DNA of 64,000 bases from Acephala macrosclerotiorum (lineage: Eukaryota; Ascomycota; Leotiomycetes; Helotiales; Mollisiaceae): positions 124,001 to 188,000 of the forward strand of contig MU119226.1 in the NCBI GenBank assembly GCA_014904845.1, in the 5' to 3' direction. This document shows positions 1 through 11,968 of this stretch, piece by piece. Each line of letters starts with the position of its first letter. Positions within the stretch are counted from its first letter, which is position 1. The notes beneath the pieces are model-generated. The model had not been told where the DNA came from, ran no database searches, and saw only the letters and a program-made list of their open reading frames with translations. The translations under genes and the position numbers were made by a program.

Positions 1-1992
1 TTCGCCCTTGTTGGCATCATCATCACCTACCTTCCTCTTCGCTCTTTCTGGTCCCACCGCAATGTCCCCTTGGTCAGCATCGTCATCGCAAACGGCATCT
101 ACAATCTGTGGAGCTTCCTGAACCCCATCATCTGGCCTAACGATGATCAGGCTCTGTGGTGGCCTGGGTATGGACTCTGCGATATTCAAGTCCTGCTGTC
201 CTATCCTATCGGTATCGCTTTGGCCGCTTCCCTATGTGCCCTCTCCAAAGGACTTGCAGTCGCCTTGGACACCGAAAATGCGAGACTTCATCAGACCAAA
301 TCTACGAAACACCGAAAGATCATTTCTGATGTTGTGTTTTGCTGGGGTATTCCTGTACTTCAGCTGGTGCTGCATTATGTTATACAGTCTGGCAGATACC
401 AAATCTATCCTGTTTACGGCTGTGCCGACGTTCTCGATAATTCCTGGCCTACGATTGTCATCATCATGATCTGGCTGCCTTTCTTCACTTTCTTGAATAT
501 GTACTATGCTGGTAAGTTCTTCTTCCCCTGATCTAAACCATTCACTAACTCGACACAGTACTCCTACTCTTCCGTCTCCGCAAGCACCGTCGCACCATCA
601 GCTCTGCCCTGACGAGTACCGGCTCCGGCTTTGCGGCCCGGAAATACATCAAGCTGGTCCTCATCACCTTGTCACTCATAGTGATCTACCTTCCCATCCA
701 AATGGTCCTCTTCTTCAAAGTCCTCCCAACAGATCTTGTCTCATACTCATGGTCTCGAGTCCACGACCCAACAATCTGGAATCCGATCGAGTACTTCCAC
801 ACAGGAGATTATCCAAACATTCAATACAATGGATGGGCTGGCGTCGGAGTGGCATTCTTGTTGTGGGCATTTTTTGGATTCAACGATGATGCTGTTGACA
901 CATATCGTTTGTGGATGGTAAAGATGGGACTTGCACACTTCTGGCCAAGTCTTAAGAATACGAGGGAGGCAAGACGAGCCATGAGAAACAGTAGACGCGG
1001 AAGCTCAGTCACGGGAGTCAGCCTGAGCAGCAGTCTTGATTTGGTTGGCAAGGTTATGAAGTACTTTGACGGAGATTTGAGGAGAGTAAGTGACGGTACG
1101 ACCATTGTTAACAGACAATCAAACAAGTAAGTTCTCCTTTCGTGCTTCTCCCAATTGTAGCTAACACTCTTCCAGTGCATCAAGAAAAGGCTCCCACGGC
1201 ACCTTAACCGGCTTCTTCAGAGTCTACACCGGCTCCACCAACCCAAAGAAAAACAACTCCCAATACTCCTCCACCGTACCCTCAAACTACACCGCAGCCT
1301 CCGACATCATCGCCCCTGCGCCACCCACCTTCTCCTCACCAACATACCCTATCGAAACATCCTACTTCTCGCCACCAGACCTAGAACCCACCCCTTCACC
1401 TCAACGCGGAAACTTCTTCTCAACTTTCCGCACTCACCTCCACGTCCCATTCCCACTCTTCGGTCAGCGGTTCGCTTCAACTCCAGTTTACAACGGAACA
1501 CAGGCCCAACTGCAAGATCTCGAGGCTCAGCACCCAGCCTTCGCTCGACGCACTTCTTCTATCCCCGCTTCGATTCCAGGTGCTGGCACGACTGTACAGA
1601 CTAATATCTGGAGCACCACCGCCGCAACTCTAACTTCTCCCACTCGCACCAAGGTTGCACCAATGTCCATCAACGAAGAAAGTGATAAGGATATCGATAT
1701 TGATCCCCTTGCTCCTGAGATGGGTACACGCGCTTATCGTGAGAGAGAGAAGAGAGAGATGTTGAGGAGAAAGATGGATGAGAGTAAGGAGGGTAAGGAG
1801 AGTGATAATGAAATGGTTAAGAAGGTTATTGCTGATAATGTGGTTTTTGAGATGGGGATGGAAACTCTTAGCTGGGTCAACAAAGGTACGAAGAAGGATG
1901 ATGCTAAGTTGGGAAACGGGAAGGAGGTTGATGGTGTTAGGGTTGTGAAGAGCTTTGAGGTTATTGAGGAGAGTGCTGCAGGTCCTTCTTGA
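1..1992 (+). CDS. ste3: STE3-type pheromone receptor (GPCR), 5' end outside window
   Basis: Exons <1..511, 559..1126 and 1176..1992 join in phase to give 631 visible residues. The introns are short, with GTAAGT donors and CAG acceptors, and the second has a CTAAC branch site. The protein is a multi-pass membrane protein with the conserved fungal a-factor receptor segments PLVSIVIANGIYNLWSF and a W-P-N-D loop, followed by YPIGIALAASLCALSKGLAVAL. The Neurospora PRE-1/yeast Ste3 family senses a lipidated peptide pheromone at the plasma membrane and signals through a heterotrimeric G protein and a MAP kinase cascade to Ste12, whose gene lies about 52 kb away in this window. The last 270 residues form a long Ser/Thr-rich and then charged cytoplasmic tail, as is usual for filamentous-fungus members. 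The start codon and first helix lie upstream of base 1. The family call is secure; ligand specificity is inferred. Confidence 0.93.
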
Positions 1993-2474
1993 AGGGTCTT
2001 GGTTGATGATGAATGGGGTTAGTGAAGATAATTGTTGTTAAGGCGGGAATGGGTGATGAGGGTGCGTTCTTTTACATATGAGTGGGCAGAGGGGCGCTGA
2101 GCGCTTTTGTGCCGTAGTTCTTTACATACTGGTTTTCATTTGTTTCGTTTGTAGTTTGAGAGACGGGGTTTATTTTCTCCCGTCTGGAGGCATTGGGGTT
2201 TCGCGGTCTTGTTTGTGATTCAGGGAGAGGGGAAAAGACGGGGCTTACTTTCTTATACCTTTTCATCAGCGGCATTGGCTTTTAGAGACATCGTGGGTAA
2301 CCGAATCTATACACAAAGGAGCGGAAATGCGGCGAGGAATTGAACACATCATGAAAAGATTTTAGCACATGGACTCGTGCATAACATCAGCTTTGCTTTT
2401 TTTTTTTTTTTTGCACTGCTGATAATCTCATATCTCAGCACATCTCAAAAATGAGGAATGAAAGACCTATCAAG
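1993..2474. other. intergenic, 3' ends of convergent genes
   Basis: This is the 480-base gap between the convergent receptor and superoxide dismutase genes. It contains an uninterrupted run of 16 T at 2397-2412, 60 bases beyond the SOD stop codon on the SOD's downstream side. No coding region is supported. Confidence 0.6.
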
Positions 2475-3186
2475 TCAAAGATTGTTTCTCAACCCCGCCA
2501 AAGCGCCAAACACGCCTTCAGGTGTACTCTCAAATCGTTCCTCAACCTTCTTCCAATTAACCACCTTCCAGATCCCCTTCGCATAACTCCCCTTATCATT
2601 CAAATACTGCAGATAATAAGCATGCTCCCACATATCAATCCCCAACAACGGCTTCTTTCCACCCGGCACAATATCCTGGTCCTTACTCGTCACAATCTCC
2701 AATCTCCCACTCTCAACATCATGCACCAACCATCCCCAACCACTTCCCTTCAGCCCTAGCAACATAGCATTAAACTTCTCCTGAAACTTCTCTACAGACC
2801 CAAAGCAGCTCGTCAGAGCCGCAGACAGCTTTGGCGCAGCTGAAGGCTGGGCGTTGGGAGAGGAAGAGGGAGCGAGGTTCTCCCAGAAGAGAGTATGGTT
2901 TACGTGGCCGCCAGCGTTGAACTTGATGGCTTCTTGGAAGTGCAGTTGTGAGATGATGTCGTTCCTCGAGATGGAGGTGGTGAGGGAGGCGAGGGAGGCG
3001 TTGAGGTTGTTGATGTAGGTTTGGTGGTGTTTGGTGTGGTGGAGGGTCATGATTTGAGCGCTGATGTGGGGTTCGAGGGCCTGAGGGTGTTAGTTCTGGA
3101 GATTAGGGATAGGAGAAGGAGAGGAAGGGACGTACATCATGCTTATAGGGTAGGTCGGGCAGGGTGTACTTTGCTTGGGCAGCCAT
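2475..3186 (-). CDS. Mn/Fe superoxide dismutase, probably cytosolic form
   Basis: Exon 1 is 3136..3186 (17 codons, ending at K-H-D) and exon 2 is 2475..3080. The 55-base intron has a GTACGT donor and CAG acceptor. The 218-residue product carries the family signature DMWEHAYY around residue 165, the N-terminal metal-site context H-H-x-x-H-H-Q-x-Y, and the G-G-H-x-N-H-x-L-F-W block. The enzyme converts superoxide to hydrogen peroxide and oxygen. The start MAAQAKYTLPDLPY puts the catalytic domain at residue 6, so there is no room for a mitochondrial presequence. This resembles the cytosolic Mn-SOD that many fungi have beside the mitochondrial one, although an unseen upstream exon could add a presequence. 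The residues next to the active site favour Mn over Fe; this is inference from the family. Confidence 0.92.
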
Positions 3187-4268
3187 GTTTGATGCCAGTT
3201 GGTTTCTCGAGAGACTTGAACAGAAGTATTACTGAAGAGAACTTAGAAAAATGTATGGCAGGTGAGGAAGTCTTCCACAAGAGGAGGCAGTTCACTCGAA
3301 GCTTGACTATGCACCTTGATGGGTATGAAGTGTCATGGAATAGTAACGGAGGCTCAGCAATGAGAGCCAATACTTGCGTCTGCAACTAGATGGAGTGTCA
3401 TGATTGGATATAAAGCAGCTCTTGTGAGGCAGTTGAAAAACGAATTCGTGAAGCTGCGCAAAGCATCGCAAACTTGCTCATCTTGTGAGAGCACGTGGTC
3501 GACACTCTTACGACCAAAGAACAATGTAGAAGACGAGGACTAGAGCGAGAGCAGATACTGAGATTCAATGAGAACTTTTTACGGTTTCCTCGATATCAAG
3601 AGGGTGGAGCGACGGCGCTGGCCGAACTTCCAAACTACTCTCACCTTCTTTGCGAACATTGGGAAGATACGTGAAGATTCTGCAGCTCCTTAGGCTCTGA
3701 CTTGAAAGCCTTCGTGTTACCTTTATCTCCCGAGATGCTTATCAGGTACAGAAAGAACAGGAGAATAATATTTATAGATAGTTACCAATGCATTGAAAGT
3801 TTGATGCTCGCCGTCGATAAGCAAAAGATCTTCACCCACCACGCACGGCCACAGATGCACCGCCTCAAGTGTGGTGAGTGACTTCGACTCCTGCATCAAT
3901 TCCTCATCCAGCGGTTTCCCCTATCAAGCTCTTGCTTTGACATTTGCTATTCGTTGATCCATTTCAAGCTTGAAATTTCCACAAACCTTATTATGGAGCC
4001 TCGTTGACTTCGTCCAATTGTTCTCCGTGCTCAGTTCGCGATCGATCGATCAGATTACTCCACGTGCGGTTTCTCGGCTGACGACAAGCTTCGAGTTCGC
4101 GTCTAAACCAAAAGCTCGAGCTATCAACAAACAGCCTCTGTGCCTTGGTCAACGGCTCTGTGACGATGCCGACTTACGAAGATGATTTTAAGGTACAGTA
4201 TATATATCTAAGAGATAGGTGAGGCACTCTTTCTGCTCCAAGAGGCCCCAATCCAGCTTTTTCCAGCC
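3187..4268. other. intergenic with one weak minus-strand coding fragment
   Basis: About 1.1 kb upstream of both flanking genes. On the minus strand, a reading frame from an ATG at 3894-3896 down to about 3786 is followed by a plausible 65-base intron (3721-3785, GTAACT to AAAG) and then a second open stretch. The predicted peptide matches nothing I recognise, so I do not call a gene. The open frame at 3970-4185 (+) has no supporting splice or domain evidence. Confidence 0.4.
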
Positions 4269-4900
4269 ATGTATTCAATCCTCCTTCCCGCTGCTCTCCT
4301 GGCAACAGGAGTAATTTCTCGCTCTCCAAATTCCTACTCTTTCAATCCCTTTCAGCATCTTGCAGGCACCGCACCGCCATTCGACCCTCTCGACCCTCCT
4401 CTCGACACCTCTCCGCCCCAAGGCTGCAATGTAACCCGAGCAGCGTACCTCGAGCGCCATGCCGCGATCTTTGCCAATGACTTCGACTACGAAACCTATA
4501 TCGAGCCTTTCGTCCAGAAATTGTCGGACACGACCGTCCAGTGGTCGACGATCCCCGCATTTTCGTTCCTGTCGACATGGCAGAATCCAATTACAGATCA
4601 GATGCAGAGCAAGAGATGCTTACAAGAGCTGGGAAGCTGGAGGCCACAAAACTTGGAGTGGACATTGCACAACGGTATCAGAGCTTGAGAACACCAGACA
4701 AGATATGGACAAGCACTGCAGAGCGAACAGTGAAGAGCGCGAAGTCCTTGACTCGAGGCCTTGCAGACGACGCGTCGGATATCCAGGTCGTCGAGATCTC
4801 TGAGGGCGAGGAAGAAGGTGCCAATTCCTTGACACCATACGAAAGCTGTCCCGAATACTCTTCTTCCGCGGGCAGCAAGCAATCAACCGTTCGTCCCCCA

Positions 4901-4976
<76 letters not shown>

Positions 4977-5749
4977 AAATCCCAAACTAACAACCTTAAC
5001 AGACATTCCTAAACCGATACGCCGCCCCAATAATAGCACGATTCAATGCCCATTCCCCAGCCTTCAATTGGGCCGCAACGGACATCTACGCCATCTCCCT
5101 CCTCTGCGGCTACGAAACTGTAATCCGTGGCTCCTCACCCTTCTGCTCCCTCTCCATCCTCTCTCCCAACGAATGGCTCGCTTTCGAATACACCAACGAT
5201 ATTCAATATTTCTACAACACTGGTTACGGAAGTCCTGTGTCTGGAGCGATTGGGTTTCCGTGGGTCAATGCTACGATGAATAGTTTGATGGGGAGTCAGA
5301 ATAATTTGAGTAATGCTACGACGGATCAGGATTTATATATCAGTTTTACGCATAGGGAACTGCCACCCCCGGTTATCGTTGCGTTGGGGTTGTTTAATAA
5401 TAGTCAATTTTCTGGGGTGAATAACATTAACGGTACTATGCCGTTGAATACCATCAACCATCGGAGGGCATGGAAGTCGAGTAATTTCTTGACGTTCTTG
5501 ACGAATATCGCTATCGAAAAGATGAGTTGTGATAGCTATGGATTCGATGCTGGGACGTACTGCAGGGTCCTAGTCAACGATAGTCCCCAGAGCTTGGATG
5601 GATGTGCAGATGGTCCAGGGGAATCCTGTGCGCAAGGCAATATGACGAGTTGGTTGGCGGAGAGGGCGGAGGTCGTGGGGGAGTATGGGAGCACTTGTAT
5701 GGTGGATTATGGGAATAGTACGGATGTACTTAGTATTTATAGCTCGTAG
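4269..5749 (+). CDS. secreted histidine-type acid phosphatase (phytase-like), one apparent frameshift
   Basis: The ATG at 4269 starts a signal peptide (MYSILLPAALLATGVISRS). A divergent clade-2 histidine phosphatase domain follows, with the active-site block as Y-L-E-R-H-A-A-I in place of the classic R-H-G. Further conserved blocks are GKLEATKLGVDIAQRY, WTSTAERTVKSAKSL, the H-R-E-L-P-P block that matches the distal H-D/H-E motif, and many N-glycosylation sites and Cys. The intron is 4889..5002 (GTTCGT to CTAACN8ACAG) and holds a very long C tract. Around 4600-4612 the frame moves from phase 0 to phase 2 with no intron candidate. Exon length is 1367 bases, one short of 456 codons, so a single missing base, real or erroneous, explains it. 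Such enzymes release phosphate from extracellular esters. Whether the atypical R-H-A-A site is active is unclear. Confidence 0.82.
4902..4973 (+). repeat. 72-base poly-C tract inside an intron
   Basis: Positions 4902-4973 are all C except one A at 4937, giving runs of 35 and 36 C. The tract lies inside the phosphatase intron, between the donor at 4889 and the CTAAC branch site near 4986. Open frames reading proline (+) or glycine (-) here are artefacts of the homopolymer. Confidence 0.95.
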
Positions 5750-6638
5750 ATCTAGGATGGTGAAAGATAAAATAATGTATATTTCTGCCACGAGAGACTT
5801 CCTGCTCCTCGTTCTCTAGTTTGGTGATTACAATGCTGGACACCTATCGATGAAGAGTTGATTGGCAAGTGCCAACCACGTCGTCTTTCCAGGTTAACAT
5901 TCAGGACCTACTTGCTCTCGACTCTACCAGTGTGAAATCCGAGTCTTGCATTTGCCCGATTTTGTTGCAGTTCCCATTCTCCAGCAAGGTACGGACATTG
6001 AGTTTTTGAGGACACTCTAAACATTGCGCTTTAAATCAAGTTCTGTATTTGTTGCACATCTACGATTTCAAGGACATTCTGACCATTGAGATGAATTTCA
6101 AGGAACTACTCGATTGTACACGTATCGTTCCCAATGTCCTACAATGTTTCCTCACATTGAAACTTTTTGTTGCACGTCGAACTCACCGGGGCGGAGTTTG
6201 ACCGCTGCCAAACTCCAGTGCCGCACACGTGATCGTGTTCAAGGTTCCCCTGGATTGGGAAGGAGAGGTACGACTCGGTACAGAAATACCGGAGAGGCTG
6301 AAATCGGTATCATCTCCGTCGGCAGGGAAAGATTTCTTCTCATCATGTGATTGTTATTTAGCTCGTGATCTGCTAACTTCTGCAAGTCCCGGACGTAGTT
6401 CAAATGACTTTCAGATCGATTTTCACAAAATGAAGATGAGAAAGAGCAGGCTGAACCATTCATATTAGTTTGATTCCAAAATAAATACACTACCCATCCA
6501 TAGCATCGCACAATTACATCCACCCAAACATACTCATCATTACATCATCCCTCCTTTCCCTTCCCTTCCAGTAATTTCATCACCTCATCACCCCTTTCCA
6601 TTCCCTTCCTACTCCCTTCTCACATTTTCCTCTCAAGT
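5750..6638. other. intergenic, convergent gene ends
   Basis: Nearly 900 bases between the ends of the acid phosphatase and CFEM genes. Short phrases recur (caaggacat/gaggacactct followed by about 30 bases, near 6000-6110), but no coding region or RNA gene is supported. The open frames at 6114-6523 lack start context, introns or domains. Confidence 0.5.
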
Positions 6639-7286
6639 CTACAAAGCAGCCAAGACCGCGAAACCAGCCATAGCCAAGCTCCCAGCTCCAGCCATGTATT
6701 GGGCCGCACCGTTGGTGACCTGCACAGGAGTCGAAGAAGTGGTGACGGTGCTGTTCTTTGATGCCGAAGATGTGGTAGCGGCGGCGGTCGTTTTCGCACT
6801 GCTTGCGCTAGACGATACTGTAGCCAAAGTCGATGAAGCGACGGAGGATGAGACCGCAGTGGACGAGGCGGTGGCCTGGGTGCTAGATGCTACGGAGGTG
6901 GTAGCTACGGAGCTCGAGGTGGTAGCTGGGGTGGAGGAGGTTGAGGCGGCGGTCGAGGCTGTGGCTAGGACGGAGGAGCAGTCTGCCTGTGCGGCGGAGA
7001 GGACGGCTATCTTTTTGTTAGTCTTCACACTCATCCATGGAAATTGGGGTAAAGGAGACGTACCCAAAGCCTCAGTAGCACCGCAATCAGCGAGAACGCA
7101 AGTCGTAGCATCGCTCTGAATAGCAGCCTCATTGGTAGAAGAACATTGGCACGCCAAATCATCAGCACCGCAAGTCGTGACCTTGGCGACGGAGGCAGCG
7201 ATACATGACTGTGCGCAGGTTGGGATGGTTGCTTGTACCATGCCGGAGAGAGCCAGGAGGGCGAAGGCGGAGTATGAGTACTTCAT
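6639..7286 (-). CDS. CFEM-domain GPI-anchored surface protein
   Basis: Exons are 7064..7286 and 6639..7006; the 57-base intron (GTACGT, CTAAC branch, TAG) joins in phase to give 196 residues. The start is set by the secretion signal MKYSYSAFALLALSGMVQA; an upstream in-frame codon is not needed. Residues about 22-90 form a CFEM domain with the full set of eight cysteines (C-x3-C, C, C-x-C, C, C, C) and the typical D-D-L-A-C-Q-C core. A Ser/Thr/Ala-rich stalk of about 80 residues follows, then a hydrophobic C terminus after N-G-A-A suited to GPI attachment. CFEM proteins sit on the plasma membrane or wall. Known members bind haem or act in host interaction or appressorium signalling; the role here cannot be read from sequence. 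Confidence 0.93.
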   Translation of the reverse strand: MKYSYSAFALLALSGMVQATIPTCAQSCIAASVAKVTTCGADDLACQCSSTNEAAIQSDATTCVLADCGATEALGTSPLPQFPWMSVKTNKKIAVLSAAQADCSSVLATASTAASTSSTPATTSSSVATTSVASSTQATASSTAVSSSVASSTLATVSSSASSAKTTAAATTSSASKNSTVTTSSTPVQVTNGAAQYMAGAGSLAMAGFAVLAAL

Positions 7287-9527
7287 TTTGCTGGTGTTTG
7301 AGGGTTTGGATTGGATTGGATTGCCGTAAACGAGTGATGGCAAAAGATGAATGACGGATGGTAGGACGATGATGATGTACCTGTTTGGTTGGGAAAGAAA
7401 AGAGAGCAGAGTGAATGGCGGGAGGAGGAGTTATATACAAGCAAGAGATGAGACTGGAACAATCGGAGACTAACCCACCATCCAGGACCAGAACAGGAAA
7501 GGACCCACTTCTTTACCCGTGGCGATTCAATACCTGCACGACAGTGGCACTGAGCTGTGATCAAGCAAGCAAGAAATCCGCAGATTACATGGAGGTCCCG
7601 AACAGGTCCTTGTGTCCCGAACTTCTTACCAATGAGCACCGGCCTTCGTGTAAACGCCCATCCTAGGTCGTGCGGAGATGCTCTTATACAGTACCAGCAA
7701 TTTCGGGGTTAGAGCTTTTTGACCTCTCGTCTGAAAGACTGGAGGACCACAATTTTCGTCTGTATTACAAACGGAGATCTCTAGATCGTGGAAACGAAGC
7801 TGAAGGTCAGACGTTGCGCAATTCGTATTCTTCATTAACTTGAATCCTCTAATTCGATTGACGCTGGAGAGAAAACGAAATGCAGGAACAAGCGAGAACC
7901 ACAGGAAAGCGAACAACTAGCAAAACAGACCCATACAGGACCCAAACAATTTGGCATTTTAATGTGTGCGCATTGTGTGGCAGAGGCGAAAAATCAGCCG
8001 TTGTTGAACATCACATCCAGTGGTTGTGAGTAGCCGTGCGTTGTAGATCCTCTCGCTTGCCTTTCGGACCGGCAGCCACCCAGACATGGTTTAGCGGGGT
8101 TACAAAGGGGTCTGGGGTATTGCATGGATACTGATTCGTTTCCTGGGGAAAGTGGCGTTCCATTACGAAATTTTATTTCTGGGCTCAGGGGAGCGTGCAT
8201 GAAGTGCCTGTTTGGTGGCTTGAGAGTGGATGACCGAGGTGTGCGATTTTGGCATCTGATTGTCGATGGTCCGAGGATGTCGGTGTGAGTTCGTATTTGA
8301 TTTTCACGTGTTTTGGAGAGAGTTCGGAATTGGATTGAAGCGGGAAGGGTTTGGAGGTCTTTTGCCTGAAGCGCTGGATCTACCCTGTTATGGGATGCTT
8401 AGGGTGAGAGACTAATATTCGACAGCGACGATCAGGTCGTTCAAACCTTTCTTCAGCAAGTCTCCCCCTAATTGGCCCACCCCGCACTCCCCTAAACTCA
8501 AGCTTAACGTTTCCCTGACCAAATTCCTCACAGAAATCTGCGAAATATCCCTCTCCTACTCCAGGATCACAACTTTAACCAACCCATAAAACTCATTTCC
8601 TCTTCCCCAGATCTCCGCCGAGATAATCATGCGACTCATGCGCAACGGAGCCATTCCGGTCATCTTGTCCGGGGTTGGTTTGTGGGTCCGGGGAAAGAGG
8701 CAAAAAGGAAAGGCGACGCAGGTGGCTTCTTCTTCCGATGCAGTCTTCAGGTTGTGCGTTTTCGGGGATGTTGGTTTGAGCCTGTTTCGGGGATGAAGCT
8801 GTTTTGAGGAAGGAACTTCGGGAATAGCGGATGGGAAATATGCAAGTACAACCCGGTGCAGTCTATTGTGCGACAGAATGGCACGTTGCTAATACGGATC
8901 TGAAGGGGAAGTAGAGAGGAGATGGAAAATTTTGATGAAAAGGTGGTCGTGCTTACGAGTCGTGAGTGAGAGAGCATTGTTTTTTTGAAATTGCTTCGAG
9001 ATTGAAGAGAGAGTCAGACATTCATGAGCCGAGGCCGAGAATGTTTTGAGCCTTTGAGGTAATCGGTTGAGTCGAAGACATTTTTCTGTCTATTCATGGC
9101 GAGGCATGTGACTGTGCAAGCAACTTCTTCTGTTGGAGTCTAATCCTTGGGGGAAGAGTTCGTCCAAAATGAATTCTTGGATTGCTCGTTGCAAGCTTCA
9201 TCCCAAAGCTATGTACAGTACTTGGACCTGAACTCATCGACTTTGGTCCTATTGTTTGAGGTCGAATAGTACAAGTCTCGTCTATGACTTGGCGGATTTC
9301 CATCTCCCATTTCTCGGTCCGAAGATTGTTGTTGTTGTTGAACGAGGGGCCGTCCGGAAATCAATGGGGCAAATGAGTTCATTACCATTACCATTATGAG
9401 CTTCCAGTGTGCTGACGATGAGACAGAGTAGCAAGCTCCTCGAATACTCCTCGAAAAAATCGAATCCGCCATAGAACTTCGCACGTGGCTGTCTCGAAGC
9501 CCTCCCAGATTTTTTCACTCTTCACAT
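7287..9527. other. 2.2 kb without a recognisable gene
   Basis: Contains the CFEM promoter (right-hand side of that minus-strand gene), including the CA/TC-rich leader at 7330-7440, and the downstream flank of the Zn2Cys6 regulator gene. The open frames at 7415, 7626, 7994, 8747, 9094 and 9209 are short, overlap on opposite strands and show no domain. A GTT/CAA microsatellite of five units lies at about 9328-9341. Confidence 0.5.
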
Positions 9528-11968
9528 TTAGAAGGCTTGCTTCAAGTCTCCCCAGAACCCGAATCTACATCTACCCGTCAGCTCATCCAACCCAGATTTA
9601 GCGCAATCTAAGATGAAGAGATCCCCATAACTTCCTCCCCCAAGACCAAAGTCAAACTCATCACCCATCGCAGCACCGCCGAGCATCTCTCTCTCAGTCT
9701 CAACACCATTCTGAGCACCAGAACAGTTGCCAACATCCAATCCTGCATTCTTATCCCCCATCACAGTCTCCCTAGCCCTCATCCGAATCCTCTCTTCTCT
9801 CTCAACTCTCATAATCTTCACCACACCCGGTACTTCCAGACTCCCCTCCCATATTCCCCCAGCAGATGTCCTGCGAAGTTCCGTTTCGCGAGCTTCCCAA
9901 GCACTCAAAGTCAAAGCCGCAAGCGCAATATTGATCGGACTATCTCTCGCCAATCGACTACCTCCCATACGTTTGAGGAAGAAGCCTTTGTTTAGAACAT
10001 CCCAAGCTTTCTCTACTAATTCTCCAACCTTTCCATCTCTAGGGGCAGAAAACAAGGGCGTCCGAAGGAAGAGCGATAGGAGGATTTGTGCTGCGAATGG
10101 GTAGTTTTTCTGGGTATACCAATGGTATGGGCTCTTCTTAACATCCCTCTTTCCTTGCATCACGAGCGTGAAAGTTTCAGGGTCGAACAGTGTTGATTGA
10201 TCGGCGAGGGTGAGTAGCGAGTTGTATAATTCAAGTTGCGTCAAAGTCTGGCTGAAGAACTTTATTGTCTCTTCTTTCGTCGGACGGGGTGTCGACGCCA
10301 AAGAAGCTTTTGGGAAATGGCGGTTGTGATGAAGCGTTATGTATATCTTGGCGAGGGTGGAGCGAACCATTAGTATGGTGAGGTGGTGGTAGGAGAGAGA
10401 GGTATGTAATCGTCGAAGATATTGGTCTTCGATGCGTGCTTGCAGCTGTTCCAGACTCTCGCTCTTCCCAGTGTGGTGCTTCAATCCATACAAGTAGTTG
10501 GCAATCTCATACCCAACCCTCACGAACACCATCTCGGTAACTCCCTCACTCTCCTTGGGAAACTCCTTCATCTCAGGATACAAATCCGAATCGTTAACGT
10601 TAAGCGGGAACTTCGCATCCCAGGCCGAGTTTAAAACTGGTGAGCCGCCACCGGAAAGTTCAGCGATATGGATATCGAGACGGACGAGGGACCACCAGAG
10701 ACGTCGTCCAACTTCGAGTTGGAAGGGAGGGAGAGTGGGGGTGAAAGCGGAGGTGTCAAGGCCCATGCGGTGGGCTATGCGGATCGCGAGGCCGGTGAGG
10801 GAGTAGAGGGAGCGGGGGTCTACTATAGATAGATCAGTATGGGGTCTAAAGTATGATTTGGGAGTCAAAGAGCTGAGGAGCCGAGTTCGCATTACTTGCG
10901 AGGAGCTCAGCTCTGATTATCTCCTCAATCAAAGGGCAGAATTTCACGTACTGTTCAGGACTGAGGCGGACTGGCAAAGATTGTTAGTAGGTGTTTGATG
11001 GCGATGAAAGAGGAGACTTACGAGGTATAGGACGAATGCTTGGAGTGTAGTGATGTCGGAGGATTTGAGGAAGCTGGCGTTGATGAGGGCTTGATGTGCT
11101 CCGTTCTTAAACTCCCTTGTCAAGACTATTTGCTCTTTTCCAAACAGACTTTTGCTTTCTTCATTCGTCAGGGAAGTCGCGGCGAAGTAGTAAATACTGA
11201 ACATCAACGCTTCTATGCTTTTGGGAATATTTTCGAGGTCGGCACTTGCTTCTAGTATCCTCTGCTGAGCAGTTGGCGCGTGGATAATCTTCGTTAGCGG
11301 ATTGATTCTGTCGAGGAATGTCTGCCAGAGGCGGAAGATCTGGACCGGTGAAGGATGCAAGAAAGCGAGATTCGTCTCCGTCACCTCTGAAGGAAACCCT
11401 AGGACAAGCCCATGGTATCTTTCTCCGTGGTCATCGAACATCGTGTCGTATGTCGACATTATGGGCATGCTTAGAGGTTCCGTCTCTGATGAGGATCTGA
11501 GAATTTCCTCGCCATCGAGGAACTGGTCAGTCAATCCCGTTCCGTTTGTTCTAAAAATGTCAGCACAAATACGCCCTAGGGTTCTGGAGAATTCAAAAAC
11601 ACTGACTTCTCAAGATATGGTGACCTCTCTCGTGAGCTCCGGTCACTTTGAGGAGGAGACCGTCCTCTGATCGCGAGTTTGTCACGTGCGCTAGACTCTC
11701 CCCTAGCGATCTTATCAATGTCCGCTCCATATCCTCGCAGAGCGTCCTCAAATCTCTTCAGCCTTGTCAATAGTTCGGAATAATGTGCTGATGTCTTCTT
11801 CCGCCGTGACGAAGCTGCCAAAACGCACTCGACTCCGGCTTTGCTGCAATTCGTGCAAGGTTCCTTGACGTACCTATCACACTTCACCTTTCGCTGCTGA
11901 CATATCGTACAGGGCTGTATCCGAGGTACGTGGCCATCAGAAATAGTTGAGCCTCCATTCGTCGACAT
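9528..11968 (-). CDS. Zn2Cys6 fungal transcription factor
   Basis: Four exons (11607..11968, 11022..11550, 10952..10970, 9528..10822) join in phase to give 734 residues; exon 3 is a 19-base microexon. The N terminus has a complete binuclear zinc cluster, C20-x2-C23-x6-C30-x7-C38-x2-C41-x6-C48, then a short basic linker and a coiled-coil-like stretch (residues about 55-90). The middle holds the fungal-specific regulatory domain: L-Q-A-F-V-L-Y-L, D-P-R-S-L-Y-S-L-T-G-L-A-I-R-I-A-H-R-M-G-L-D and R-R-L-W-W. This nuclear DNA-binding regulator is divergent to the efflux-pump gene at 12343, with 374 bases between the start codons, so local regulation of that pump is likely but unproven. The 19-base exon is inferred from splice signals and phase, and its exact borders are the least certain part. 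Confidence 0.9.

Noticed and set aside
3970..4185. Possible small secreted protein (+)
   Set aside because: The hydrophobic start is followed by ordinary composition, there is no Cys pattern, and no splice support.
4620..5039. Minus-strand open frames with polyglycine and plus-strand frame with polyproline
   Set aside because: They are translations of the intronic C homopolymer; the splice site at 4889 and the acceptor at 5002 remove it.
6694..7119. Long plus-strand open frame antisense to the CFEM gene
   Set aside because: It mirrors the Ser/Ala/Thr repeats of the CFEM stalk and has no domain; the minus-strand gene has a signal peptide, eight Cys and a GPI signal.
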